Origin: Burkholderia contaminans
GTDB taxonomy: Bacteria; Pseudomonadota; Gammaproteobacteria; Burkholderiales; Burkholderiaceae
DNA length: 64,000 nucleotides
Direction: 5' to 3'
Assembly: GCF_029633825.1 (NCBI RefSeq)
Contig: NZ_CP090640.1
Span: forward strand, 248,001-312,000
How positions within the stretch are numbered: the stretch's first letter is position 1; every line of letters begins with the position of its first letter. The notes below the pieces were generated by a model. That model saw only the letters and a program-made list of their open reading frames with translations. It was not told the origin of the DNA and did not search any database. The position numbers and the translations under genes were made by a program. Shown one piece after another: positions 17,214-26,030 of this stretch.

Positions 17214-17987
17214 TTACTTGGTCGTGTAGCCGCCGTTGATCAGGATCGTCTGGCCGGTGATCCACCAGCCGTCGGTGACGAGATGGCGGATGAACGGCAC
17301 GACGTCCTCGATGTCGGTCAGGCCGGTCTTGCTGAACGGCGACAGCGCGGCCGCCGTCTTGTGGTACGCGACCGCATCGGCGCCTTCGGCCGGGTAGAAG
17401 AACGGCGTGTCCATCGGGCCCGGCCCGACGGCCGTCACCGAGATCCCGCGCGCACCGTATTCCTTCGACGCCGCGCGCGTGAAATGCTCGACCGGCGCCT
17501 TCGACCCTTCGTACGCCGCATAGAACGGCGTGAACGCGCCGAGCAGCGACGTCACGAGCGTGACGAGCTTGCCGTGATCCTCGAGGTGCCGCCCCGCTTC
17601 CTTGATGAAGAAGAACGCCGACTTGCTGTTGACCGCGAACATCTCGTCGTACTCGGCCTCGCTGATCTCGGTAAACGGCTTCTTCAGCACCTTGCCGACC
17701 GTGTTGATCGCGATGTCGATCTTGCCGAAGCGCTGCTTCGCGTCGTCGAACAGCTTCTCGACCGCGGCGGCCGTCGTCAGGTCGCCCTGGAACGTAGCCG
17801 CTTCCGCGCCGGCCGCACGCACCGCGGCGGCCGTCTCCTCGGCCTGCGCCTGCGATGCGGCGCTGTTGTAGTGAATCGCCACGGCCTTCGCGCCGTGGCT
17901 CGCCAGATCCCGCGCGATCAGGCCGCCGAGATTCTTTGCGCCGCCTGCGATCAGGACGACCTTGTCTGCGAGCGTATGAGTTGCCAC
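17214..17987 (-). CDS. Short-chain dehydrogenase/reductase
   Basis: SDR of 257 residues. The cofactor motif is the variant AGGAKNLGG near residues 14-22 (TGxxxGxG replaced by GGAKNLGG). The catalytic pair is Tyr-x3-Lys in YEGSK, and the C-terminus is WWITGQTILINGGY. It belongs with FabG-like enzymes. The first gene of a possible SDR-LysR unit on the minus strand; 18 bp upstream is a T-rich stretch and no other gene for about 190 bp. Substrate unknown. Confidence 0.9.
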   Translation of the reverse strand: MATHTLADKVVLIAGGAKNLGGLIARDLASHGAKAVAIHYNSAASQAQAEETAAAVRAAGAEAATFQGDLTTAAAVEKLFDDAKQRFGKIDIAINTVGKVLKKPFTEISEAEYDEMFAVNSKSAFFFIKEAGRHLEDHGKLVTLVTSLLGAFTPFYAAYEGSKAPVEHFTRAASKEYGARGISVTAVGPGPMDTPFFYPAEGADAVAYHKTAAALSPFSKTGLTDIEDVVPFIRHLVTDGWWITGQTILINGGYTTK

Positions 17988-18173
17988 GGCTGACTCCTTT
18001 TTTCGTTGAACGAAGCTAGGAGTGTAGGCATGCGCGACGCACCGGTCAGCCGGGTACGGCTGGATGGATTATCCAGAAAAACGATCCAATCGAAGCGCCA
18101 TACTGCAGCCTGCCGCACCGACAACCGCGCCGGAATCTGACCTCGATTGACTGGCGCCGATGCCGGTGCCCGC

Positions 18174-18674
18174 TCAGCGCGCGTACAACGCCGCGTCGAT
18201 CTTGCCGAGCAGCCACTGCATGCCGGCCAGATGCTGCTGGTCGTGGCTGCACAGGTAGTGGACGAGCCCGCGCACGGTCAGCGACCCGTAGCCTTCGAAT
18301 TCTCCGGTGCGCGAGAGCTGTTCGGGCGTGAGACGCGACACGAGGTCCAGCGTCTCGCGCCGCGCTTCGCGGATCGCCGCGAGCACGTCGGACGCATACG
18401 CGTCGTTGTAGCGGCGCTCGATCGCGAGCGCGTCGCCGTCGATCGACACGAGCAGCGGCCGGTCTTCGTCGAGCATCCGCCGCAGCCGCACGTGATAGCC
18501 GTCGATCTCGATGTCGCGCACGTGGCAGAGCTGCCCGAGCGGCGAAAAATGTTCGCTCGGAATCCCGGCCCAGTCGTCGGGCGTCCAGCGCGCGTAGCCG
18601 TCGGGCACGGCCGCAAAATGGGCTTCGAGCTGACGGGGGAAATCGGCGAGTGCGTCGAGCGTCGTCGGATTCAT
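18174..18674 (-). CDS. DinB-like metal-binding four-helix protein
   Basis: Protein of 166 residues from the ATG of MNPTTLDALADFPRQLE, the start that fits the fold; the 14 upstream residues of the longer frame are not needed. It has the DinB/YfiT-type layout: three spaced His ligands, at LCHVRDIEIDGYH and at the C-terminal HYLCSHDQQHLAGM. These bind a divalent metal in characterised relatives. Role is unknown; family members include thiol-transferases and stress proteins. It is followed in the same orientation at a distance by nothing obvious and is preceded by copC on the same strand. Confidence 0.85.
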   Translation of the reverse strand: MNPTTLDALADFPRQLEAHFAAVPDGYARWTPDDWAGIPSEHFSPLGQLCHVRDIEIDGYHVRLRRMLDEDRPLLVSIDGDALAIERRYNDAYASDVLAAIREARRETLDLVSRLTPEQLSRTGEFEGYGSLTVRGLVHYLCSHDQQHLAGMQWLLGKIDAALYAR

Positions 18675-18737
18675 GCGGGACTCCCTGTCGGATAGGGGCG
18701 GCGGCAGCCCTGGCACGGGCCTGCCGTCGCCGTTGCG

Positions 18738-19112
18738 TCACTTCACGCTGAAGCCGTACGCGCCCTGCGTGCGGTGCCCGTCGGTCGCGACGGCCACCCA
18801 TTTCACCGTATAGGCGCCGGTGCCGACCGCCGTGAGCGGCACCGACATCCGCTTGCGATTCGACGCGTCGATGCGCGCTCGGCCGTCCGACACCGTCTTG
18901 CCGTCGCCGTCGACGACGACGATCGAGCTGAACGCCGGCTCCAGCGGCTCGGTGAAATCGATCGTGACGGCGGCCGGTGCGGCAGCCACCGCCGCGCCCG
19001 CCGCCGGATCGCTCTTCGCGAGGTGCGCGTGCGCGAACGCGGCCGACGAGACGGTCGCGGCAACAATGACGGCAGCGGCATTGCGGCCGATCGGGAACGA
19101 AGCAAAAGGCAT
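18738..19112 (-). CDS. copC: CopC-family periplasmic copper-binding protein
   Basis: Protein of 124 residues with a signal peptide ending at about AAFA, so that the mature N-terminus begins with His (HAHLAKSDPA). That His and the DGH near the C-terminus (ATDGHRTQGAYGFSV) are the ligands of the copper site in CopC proteins. Length and ending match the family. No copD gene is adjacent; the next gene is a DinB-like protein. The multicopper oxidase at 54.5 kb is unlinked. Role in copper handling is inferred from the family. Confidence 0.88.
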   Translation of the reverse strand: MPFASFPIGRNAAAVIVAATVSSAAFAHAHLAKSDPAAGAAVAAAPAAVTIDFTEPLEPAFSSIVVVDGDGKTVSDGRARIDASNRKRMSVPLTAVGTGAYTVKWVAVATDGHRTQGAYGFSVK

Positions 19113-19226
19113 GTGCTTTCCGTGAAGAATGAACGGGCGCCGCGCCCCGCGCGGCGTACCGGCAGCTTACCAGCGCATGCCCGTTCATGCCGGTCGCGCG
19201 CCATCGCTTGATAGAATGCGCGCGCT

Positions 19227-19943
19227 ATGGATCTCGAAAGCATTCTCTACACCCAGGGCTTCGGCTCGCGCCGCCAGTGCCGCGGCCTGATCGAAGCGGG
19301 CCGCGTCGCCGTGGCGGGCGCCCGCGCGACCGACCCCGATGCCGCGTTCGATACCGACGGCCTCGTGTTCTCGGTCGACGATACGGCGTGGCCGTTCCGC
19401 GCACGCGCCTATCTCGCGCTCAACAAGCCGGCCGGCTACGAGTGTTCGCGCGATCCGCAACACCACGCAAGCGTGTTCAGCCTGCTGCCCGCACCGCTCG
19501 TCGCGCGCGGCGTGCAGTGCGTCGGGCGTCTCGACCAGGACACGACGGGCCTGCTGCTGCTGTCCGACGACGGCCAGTTCGTGCACGCGTACACGTCGCC
19601 GAAACGCAAGGTGCCGAAGACCTACGTGGCAACCGTGCGTCACCCGCTCGACGACACCCAGTTGAATGCGCTGCGCGCCGGCGTGCAGCTCCACGGCGAG
19701 CCGAAGCCGATCGCGGCGGTCGCCGCCGACGCGCGCGACCCGCACGCACTCGCGCTGACCGTGCTCGAAGGCAAGTATCACCAGGTCAAGCGCATGGTCG
19801 CGGCGGCGAGCAATCGCGTCGAAGCGCTGCATCGCGAAAGCATCGGCGGCTTCACGCTGCCGGGCGATCTCGCACCCGGCGCGTGGTGCTGGCTCGATGA
19901 CGCCGACCTTTCAGCGCTGCGCAATCCCGTCAAAACCCTGTAA
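19227..19943 (+). CDS. RsuA-type rRNA pseudouridine synthase
   Basis: Pseudouridine synthase of 238 residues with an N-terminal S4 RNA-binding domain (SILYTQGFGSRRQCRGLIEA, residues 5-24) and a catalytic domain containing GRLDQDTTG at 100-108, where Asp103 is the catalytic residue. The layout matches RsuA (16S rRNA pseudouridine 516). The exact target is inferred from the family. It is divergent from copC and followed by a short gap and a small membrane-protein gene. Confidence 0.88.
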   Translation: MDLESILYTQGFGSRRQCRGLIEAGRVAVAGARATDPDAAFDTDGLVFSVDDTAWPFRARAYLALNKPAGYECSRDPQHHASVFSLLPAPLVARGVQCVGRLDQDTTGLLLLSDDGQFVHAYTSPKRKVPKTYVATVRHPLDDTQLNALRAGVQLHGEPKPIAAVAADARDPHALALTVLEGKYHQVKRMVAAASNRVEALHRESIGGFTLPGDLAPGAWCWLDDADLSALRNPVKTL

Positions 19944-20051
19944 GGGAAAATCCGCACGACCGTTCGACGCCCGGCCGCATCTCGGCCGCATGTTCCCCCG
20001 CTATACTGAAATCACAAGCTGTAAGAGAACAGCGATGCAGGGGGAGGCACC

Positions 20052-20237
20052 ATGAGCAACCATACTTTTGAACTGTCGTCCGTGATGATCGCGTTCGCGG
20101 TCATCGGTGTCATCGTGATCGGCGGGCTGCTGGCCGCGATGCACATGAAGCACAAATATCATCCGAACCTGATTGGCGCGCTGATCGGCGCGCTGCTGTG
20201 CTTCCTGCTGATCGAGGCGTTACCGGCGCTCACCTGA
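20052..20237 (+). CDS. Small two-helix membrane protein (61 aa)
   Basis: A short gene with a strong GGGGAGG ribosome-binding site. The product has two hydrophobic helices (about residues 10-30 and 40-58) joined by a basic loop (HMKHKYHP), so both ends probably face the periplasm. I do not recognise a named family; similar small proteins are common in Burkholderia genomes. It overlaps the 3' end of the convergent epimerase gene by 18 bp. Function unknown. Confidence 0.7.
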   Translation: MSNHTFELSSVMIAFAVIGVIVIGGLLAAMHMKHKYHPNLIGALIGALLCFLLIEALPALT

Positions 20238-21257
20238 TGCGCTGCCCGGCGCGAGCGTTTGAAGGAAATCGTCTACGGTCGGGTACCGCAACGTCACGCA
20301 CAATTCGGCCTTGAGCCGTGCGTTGGACAAGCGCCGCGACTCGCGCATGAACGACAGCAGTGTCGGTTCGAGCTGACGCTCGGCGTCCGCGCGGCTGACG
20401 CGCGGCGGCCTCGGCAGGCCGAGCACCTGCGCGACCCGGTCGAAATACTCCCCCATCCGCAGTTCGCTGTCGTCCGACGCGTGCACGGCGCGCGCCGGCT
20501 TGCCGCGCCCGGCCGCGCGGCGCAGGATCGCCGCGAGATCGTCCGCATGGATGTGGTTCGTGTAGACGTCGTCGGCCGGCTCGAGTGCCGGCGTGCCGCG
20601 CTCGAGCCGTGCGATCGGCAGGCGGTTCGCCGCGTAGATGCCCGGAATGCGTACGATGCGCGCGGACAGCACGCCACGCACCGTCGCGGCACGCAGTTGC
20701 CGCTCGGCCGACACGCGCCGGAACGCGCGCGGATTCGCGGGGCGCAACGGGTGCGTTTCGTCGATGCGCGCGCCGCCGCAATCGCCGTAAACGCCCGTCG
20801 TACTGGCGTAGACGAGCCTCGGCGCACGAAGGCCGTCGGGTACAATACGCGCTGCCCGAACGGGCGCGCCGGCCTGTCGGGTAGCGGTCCGCAGTGTGCG
20901 GAGCCGGCCGACCGCCGATGCCGGCGGTACCGGCAGCCGTCGCGCAGGCACGGTCGTTGCGGCAATCAGCGCACGCGTGCGTCGGTCGTCGCGGCCATCG
21001 GACTGCGGCGGTGCGAGATGCAGGATCGTGCGGGCCAGGCCCGCGAGGCGGCCAAGCGTCGCCCGGCGGTCGAGGTCGCCGACGATCGGCGTCACGCCCG
21101 CGGCGCGCAGTTCGTCGCGGCGGGCTGGGTGGCTCGTCAGCGCGAAGATCCGCAGGTTGCAGCGCGTGTCGCGCCATTGCGCGACGCAGCGCATGCCGAC
21201 GTCGCCGCAGCCGACGATCAGTGCGCGCGGCCGGCGCAGGATTCGAGTCGCGATCAT
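20220..21257 (-). CDS. NAD-dependent epimerase/dehydratase family protein
   Basis: Extended SDR-like protein of about 345 residues. An N-terminal Rossmann motif ALIVGCGDVGMR is visible, then YASTTGVYGDC with the Tyr/Thr pattern of nucleotide-sugar epimerase-like proteins, and TNHIHADDLAAI. The chosen ATG gives MIATRILRRPRALIVG; a start 8 residues upstream is possible. A stretch in the middle (about residues 95-150) is Arg/Pro/Ala-rich and poorly conserved-looking. Substrate unknown. Its 3' end overlaps the small membrane-protein gene. Confidence 0.82.
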   Translation of the reverse strand: MIATRILRRPRALIVGCGDVGMRCVAQWRDTRCNLRIFALTSHPARRDELRAAGVTPIVGDLDRRATLGRLAGLARTILHLAPPQSDGRDDRRTRALIAATTVPARRLPVPPASAVGRLRTLRTATRQAGAPVRAARIVPDGLRAPRLVYASTTGVYGDCGGARIDETHPLRPANPRAFRRVSAERQLRAATVRGVLSARIVRIPGIYAANRLPIARLERGTPALEPADDVYTNHIHADDLAAILRRAAGRGKPARAVHASDDSELRMGEYFDRVAQVLGLPRPPRVSRADAERQLEPTLLSFMRESRRLSNARLKAELCVTLRYPTVDDFLQTLAPGSASGERR

Positions 21258-21364
21258 GTTGGTTGCGAAATCAGTAGCCACCGTTGCGCGACGCGCAACG
21301 GGTTTGCATTGTAGCTGCCGTGCCCGACATGCACGGTCCCCCCATTTTGTTCTAGTTTGGTTCT

Positions 21365-22396
21365 ATGGCATTCAACGTCACTCTCAAGCAAAGCGGCCGG
21401 CAATTCCAGGTCGAGTCGGATGAAACCGTGCTGGCGGCTGCGCTGCGCCAGAACGTCCATCTGCCGTACGGCTGCAAGAACGGCGCGTGCGGCTCCTGCA
21501 AGGGCCAGATCGTGTCGGGCCAGATCGAACAGGGCCCGCACGCCGCGTCGGCGCTGTCCAACGACGAACGCACGCGCGGCCTCGCGCTGCTGTGCTGCTC
21601 GAAGGCGCAGTGCGATCTCGAGATCGACGTGCGTGAAATCGCCGGCGTCGACGGCGTGCAGGTCAAGAAGCTGCCGTGCCGGATCGCCGCGCTCGAGCGC
21701 AAGGCCGACGACGTGATGGTCGTGAAGCTGCAACTGCCCGCCAATGAACGCCTGCAGTATCTCGCGGGCCAGTACGTCGAGTTCATCCTGAAGGACGGCT
21801 CGCGCCGCAGCTACTCGATGGCGAACGCGCCGCACGAGGAAGGCCCGATCGAGCTGCACATCCGCCACATGCCGGGCGGCAAGTTCACCGACCACGTGTT
21901 CGGCGCGATGAAGGAGCGCGACATCCTGCGCTTCGAAGGCCCGCTCGGCACGTTCTTCCTGCGCGAGGATTCCGACAAGCCGATCGTGCTGCTCGCATCG
22001 GGCACGGGCTTCGCGCCGATCAAGGCGATCATCGAGCACGTGAAGCACACGGGCATCACGCGCCCGATGACGCTCTACTGGGGTGCGCGCCGCAAGAAGG
22101 ACATCTACCTCGGCGAGCTCGCCGAGCAGTGGGCACGCGAGATCCCGAACTTCAAGTACGTGCCGGTGCTGTCCGAGCCGGACGCCGGCGATCAATGGAC
22201 GGGCCGCACCGGCTTCGTCCATCGCGCGGTGATCGAGGACCTGCCCGATCTGTCGGGCCACCAGGTGTACGCGTGCGGCGCGCCGGTGATGGTCGAATCC
22301 GCGCAGCGCGACTTCACGCAGCACCACGCGCTGCCGGCCGACGAGTTCTATGCGGACTCGTTCACGAGCGCCGCCGATCTCGCGCATCCGGTCTGA
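21365..22396 (+). CDS. 2Fe-2S ferredoxin/FAD/NAD(P)H oxidoreductase (CDP-6-deoxy-glucoseen reductase-like)
   Basis: Electron-transfer reductase of 343 residues. It has an N-terminal plant-type [2Fe-2S] ferredoxin domain with Cys37, Cys42, Cys45 and Cys77 (or 78). The FAD-binding region includes RRSYSMANAP, and the NAD(P)H region includes VLLASGTGFAPIKAI followed by a C-terminal CGAPVMV. The architecture matches the AscD/benzoate-dioxygenase-reductase group, and Burkholderia copies are usually annotated as CDP-6-deoxy-delta-3,4-glucoseen reductase. No matching dehydratase or sugar genes are nearby, so the physiological partner is unknown. Confidence 0.88.
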   Translation: MAFNVTLKQSGRQFQVESDETVLAAALRQNVHLPYGCKNGACGSCKGQIVSGQIEQGPHAASALSNDERTRGLALLCCSKAQCDLEIDVREIAGVDGVQVKKLPCRIAALERKADDVMVVKLQLPANERLQYLAGQYVEFILKDGSRRSYSMANAPHEEGPIELHIRHMPGGKFTDHVFGAMKERDILRFEGPLGTFFLREDSDKPIVLLASGTGFAPIKAIIEHVKHTGITRPMTLYWGARRKKDIYLGELAEQWAREIPNFKYVPVLSEPDAGDQWTGRTGFVHRAVIEDLPDLSGHQVYACGAPVMVESAQRDFTQHHALPADEFYADSFTSAADLAHPV

Positions 22397-22457
22397 GGCC
22401 CGCGCACCCGCGTACGGCACTGCGCGCCGCGATGTCACATCCGTGGCATCGCGCCGG

Positions 22458-22487
22458 TTTACAGTGAGGCGCGGGATGCCTTATGCT
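22458..22487 (+). promoter_or_regulatory. Putative argD leader promoter
   Basis: TTTACA (22458-22463) and TATGCT (22482-22487) are separated by 18 bp and resemble sigma-70 -35 and -10 boxes. The predicted start of transcription, near 22494, falls at the ATG of the short leader ORF. No promoter can fit between the downstream terminator and the argD ribosome-binding site, so argD transcription must begin at or before this point. Confidence 0.5.
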
Positions 22488-22494
22488 TGCGCAC

Positions 22495-22578
22495 ATGAAC
22501 CGCTTCCTGTCCGCCCTTCGACGTCGCCGCTCGCCGCTCCGCCCGGATGCCGCCGGCTCGTCACGGACTCGCGCGTAA
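22495..22578 (+). CDS. Putative Arg-rich leader peptide of argD (27 aa)
   Basis: A 27-codon frame starting MNRFLSALRRRRSPL and ending SRTRA. Eight of 27 residues are Arg, including four consecutive codons (CGA CGT CGC CGC, 22519-22530). The stop codon TAA (22576-22578) lies inside the 5' arm of a perfect 8-bp hairpin. There is no good ribosome-binding site, but the predicted transcription start is within a few bases of the ATG, so translation could be leaderless. Followed by an intrinsic terminator and argD, a gene of arginine synthesis. Best read as an attenuation leader; unproven. Confidence 0.55.
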   Translation: MNRFLSALRRRRSPLRPDAAGSSRTRA

Positions 22579-22604
22579 CCCCCACACCGCTTCACCGGTT
22601 ACGC
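22573..22604 (+). promoter_or_regulatory. Hairpin overlapping the leader-peptide stop codon
   Basis: GCGTAACC (22573-22580) pairs perfectly with GGTTACGC (22597-22604) across a 16-nt loop. The leader stop codon is within the 5' arm, so a ribosome at the end of the leader ORF would block the hairpin. Confidence 0.5.
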
Positions 22605-22623
22605 ACAAGCTGTTCGACCCACC

Positions 22624-22648
22624 AGCCACGGCCTTCCGTGGCTTTTTT
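22624..22648 (+). terminator. Intrinsic terminator/attenuator upstream of argD
   Basis: AGCCACGG (22624-22631) and CCGTGGCT (22636-22643) form an 8-bp stem with a CCTT loop, followed by six T residues (22643-22648). It is 45 bp past the leader ORF stop and 41 bp before argD. It could alternatively end transcripts of the upstream reductase gene. Confidence 0.75.
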
Positions 22649-22689
22649 ATTGCCTGTTTCCCTTTCAACGCCCGCTGGAGTCTGCTGCC

Positions 22690-23874
22690 ATGCCCCTGAA
22701 CGATTATCCGATCGACTCGCTGATGTACATCACGAACCGCCCCGACATCGTGTTTACGCACGGCAAGGGTTCGTGGCTCTACGATCACACGGGCAAGCGC
22801 TATCTGGACTTCATCCAGGGCTGGGCCGTCAACAGCCTCGGCCATTGCAACGAAGGCATCGTCGACGCGCTGAAGACGCAGGCAGAAAAACTGCTGAACC
22901 CGTCGCCCGCGTTCTACAACGAGCCGATGGCGAAGCTCGCGGGCCTGCTCACGCAGCACAGCGTGTTCGACAAGGTGTTCTTCACGAACAGCGGCGCGGA
23001 AGCGAACGAAGGCGCGATCAAGCTCGCGCGCAAGTGGGGTCGCAAGTTCAAGAACGGCGCGTACGAGATCATCACGTTCGACCACAGCTTCCATGGCCGC
23101 ACGCTCGCGACGATGTCGGCCAGCGGCAAGCCGGGCTGGGACACGATCTACGCACCGCAGGTGCCGGGCTTCCCGAAGGCCGAGCTGAACGACATCAACT
23201 CGGTCGAGAAGCTGATCACCGACAAGACCGTCGCGGTGATGCTCGAGCCGATCCAGGGCGAAGGCGGCGTGATTCCGGCCACGCGCGAATTCATGCAGGC
23301 GCTGCGCGCGCTGACGAAGCAGCACAACCTGATGCTGATCGTCGACGAGGTGCAAAGCGGCTGCGGCCGCGCGGGCACGCTGTTCGCGTACGAGCTGTCC
23401 GGCATCGAGCCGGACGTCATGACGCTCGCGAAAGGGATCGGCGGCGGCGCCCCGCTCGGCGCGCTGCTGTCGAAAGCCGAGTTCGCGGTGTTCGAGGCCG
23501 GCGACCAGGGCGGCACGTACAACGGCAACCCGCTGATGACGGCGGTCGGCTATTCGGTGATCTCGCAGCTCGTCGCACCGGGCTTCCTCGAAGGTGTGCG
23601 GGCGCGCAGCGAATACCTGAAGCGCAAGCTGCTCGAGCTGTCGGAAGAGCGCGGCTTCGAAGGCGAACGGGGCGAAGGCCTGCTGCGCGCGCTGCTGCTC
23701 GGCAAGGACATCGGCCCGCAGATCGTCGAGAAGGCGCGCGACATGCAGCCTGACGGCCTGCTGCTGAACGCCGCGCGGCCGAACCTGCTGCGCTTCATGC
23801 CCGCACTGAACGTGACGACCGAGGAAATCGACCAGATGATGGCGATGCTGCGGTCGGTGCTCGACACGCTCTAA
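22690..23874 (+). CDS. argD: Acetylornithine aminotransferase family protein ArgD
   Basis: Class III PLP-dependent aminotransferase of 394 residues. The cofactor lysine is Lys248 (TLAKGIGGGAPLGA), and the PLP-binding Asp is in VDEVQSGCGRAG. The NSGAEANEGAIKLARK and FHGRTLATMSASGK segments are typical of acetylornithine/ornithine aminotransferases. The usual annotation is acetylornithine transaminase (arginine synthesis); a catabolic succinylornithine or ornithine activity cannot be excluded by sequence alone. A CTGGAG ribosome-binding site precedes the ATG. An Arg-rich leader ORF and terminator upstream suggest arginine-dependent attenuation. A GNAT gene follows 13 bp downstream. Confidence 0.88.
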   Translation: MPLNDYPIDSLMYITNRPDIVFTHGKGSWLYDHTGKRYLDFIQGWAVNSLGHCNEGIVDALKTQAEKLLNPSPAFYNEPMAKLAGLLTQHSVFDKVFFTNSGAEANEGAIKLARKWGRKFKNGAYEIITFDHSFHGRTLATMSASGKPGWDTIYAPQVPGFPKAELNDINSVEKLITDKTVAVMLEPIQGEGGVIPATREFMQALRALTKQHNLMLIVDEVQSGCGRAGTLFAYELSGIEPDVMTLAKGIGGGAPLGALLSKAEFAVFEAGDQGGTYNGNPLMTAVGYSVISQLVAPGFLEGVRARSEYLKRKLLELSEERGFEGERGEGLLRALLLGKDIGPQIVEKARDMQPDGLLLNAARPNLLRFMPALNVTTEEIDQMMAMLRSVLDTL

Positions 23875-23887
23875 GGAGAGCCCGCCG

Positions 23888-24343
23888 ATGGATGCCGCCG
23901 CCGATGCTGTCGCAATCCGCCCGTTCGAACGCACCGACACCGATGCCGTGCTCGCGGTATGGCGCGACGCGTTCCCTCAGTACGAAGACGCGGATGCGCC
24001 GCCGCACCGCAATCCGCTGCGATCGATCGAGCTGAAGCTCGCGACGCAGCCGGAACTGTTCTTCGTCGCAACTAGCGGCGCCCGCGTGGTCGGCACGCTG
24101 ATGGCGGGTTTCGACGGACATCGCGGCTGGCTCTACTCGTTCGGCGTATTGAACGACGCACGCCGGCTCGGCATCGGCCGCGCGCTGATCGCGCATGCGG
24201 AACGCGCGCTCGCCGCACGCGGCTGCCTGAAGATCAACCTGCAGGTACTGCCCGGCAACGACGATGCGTGCCGCTTCTACGCGGCGCTCGGCTATCGCGT
24301 CGAGGAACGCATCTCGTTCGGCAAGACGCTGCCGGCCGCGTGA
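23888..24343 (+). CDS. GNAT-family N-acetyltransferase
   Basis: Acetyltransferase of 151 residues with the acetyl-CoA binding motif RRLGIGRALIAHAE (motif A) and the C-terminal FYAALGYRVEERISFGK (motif B). It resembles the YpeA/RimI-like group. The AAGGAG ribosome-binding site lies just after the argD stop (13 bp gap), so it is very likely co-transcribed with argD. Substrate unknown; the argD linkage hints at an amino-acid-related amine, but that is inference. Confidence 0.85.
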   Translation: MDAAADAVAIRPFERTDTDAVLAVWRDAFPQYEDADAPPHRNPLRSIELKLATQPELFFVATSGARVVGTLMAGFDGHRGWLYSFGVLNDARRLGIGRALIAHAERALAARGCLKINLQVLPGNDDACRFYAALGYRVEERISFGKTLPAA

Positions 24344-24367
24344 AGCAGAGGCCGGCAGCCCGCCACT

Positions 24368-25039
24368 TCAGCGCGTGATCGGCCCAGCGCCCGGCAGCGG
24401 ATTGCCGAGCGCGTCGGTCGGCACGGCCTGCTGCTCGAACGCCGCGAAATACGCGGCCCACTGCGACTCGCTCACACGCACGATCAGCGCGCCGTCCTGC
24501 CAGATGTCGTTGTGATCGTTGTGGTCGTCGCCCGCGCGGTGCAGGTAGTTCGAGCCGGTCGAACCCTGGTTCATGTGCGTGTCGTGGATGCCGTTGCCTT
24601 CCGAATACGAGCGGCCGAACACGACGACGTCGAGCCCCTGCGACTGCGCGGCGTTCACCAGCCGCAGCAGCGACGGGATCGGCTCCTGCTGCTCCGTACC
24701 GTCCATCACGGCGCTCGGGCGCCATGCGCCCGTTTCGTTGAGGATGTCGCTGCGCAGGTAGTCGAGCGCGGGCAATGCTGCCTGCCCCGTCAGGTCCGTA
24801 TAGCCTTCGGCCGCGGCCGCGAGCGTCTGCGTAATCGGGTGGTGGAAGTCGTAGACGAGCTTGTAGTTCAGCAGGTCGTCAGCATCGTTGGTGCCGACGT
24901 TGATCGCGACGTCCCAGTCGCCTCCGGGCAGCGCCAGCGTCAGGTGGATGTGATACTGGATCTCGCTGCCGTGCGGCGAGCCCTTCAGCTTCGCCACCGA
25001 TGTCACCTTCGCCTTCACGAAACCGTAGTCCAGACTCAT
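24368..25039 (-). CDS. DUF2278 (YukJ-like) family protein
   Basis: Protein of 223 residues recognised as DUF2278/YukJ-like from MSLDYGFVKAKVT, HIHLTLALPGGDWDVAINVGTNDADDLL and the conserved GIHDTHMNQGS. No signal peptide or membrane segment. The function of the family is not established. The gene is monocistronic and convergent with the GNAT gene (24 bp between stops). It begins next to a long intergenic terminator region of the liv operon. Confidence 0.8.
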   Translation of the reverse strand: MSLDYGFVKAKVTSVAKLKGSPHGSEIQYHIHLTLALPGGDWDVAINVGTNDADDLLNYKLVYDFHHPITQTLAAAAEGYTDLTGQAALPALDYLRSDILNETGAWRPSAVMDGTEQQEPIPSLLRLVNAAQSQGLDVVVFGRSYSEGNGIHDTHMNQGSTGSNYLHRAGDDHNDHNDIWQDGALIVRVSESQWAAYFAAFEQQAVPTDALGNPLPGAGPITR

Positions 25040-25214
25040 GCGTGCTCTCCGTGTGCCGATCGGCCGTCGATGCTACGCGGCCCGTGTGACGGTTGGCAGG
25101 CGACCGGTAACGAGCGGCCGCCCCCATCGTTCCCGTGCCGCGTGTGCGGCCCGACAGTCGAATGGAGTCGCGCTCGCACGCACAAGTTCGACCGGAATCG
25201 CATGACACGAAAAA

Positions 25215-25246
25215 AAAGGCTGTCACGGCATCCCGTGACAGCCTTT
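25215..25246 (-). terminator. Strong intrinsic terminator of the liv operon
   Basis: A perfect 14-bp stem (AAAGGCTGTCACGG / CCGTGACAGCCTTT) with a CATC loop. On the minus strand the stem is followed by a run of T residues (A run at 25210-25217 on the plus strand). About 70 bp after the livF stop. Confidence 0.88.
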
Positions 25247-25313
25247 CGAAAGCCCGTGTGCGACGCGCCCGGCATCTGCCGGCGCGCGCCCGCGGGCCCG
25301 CTCATTCACTCAC

Positions 25314-26029
<716 letters not shown>

Positions 26030-26030
<1 letters not shown>

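Noticed and set aside
22350..23753. Long frame running across the argD start in another frame
   Set aside because: Overlaps almost all of argD and has no domain; argD in the other frame is clear. It does have a GAGG before ATG at 22476, but reads through the argD region.
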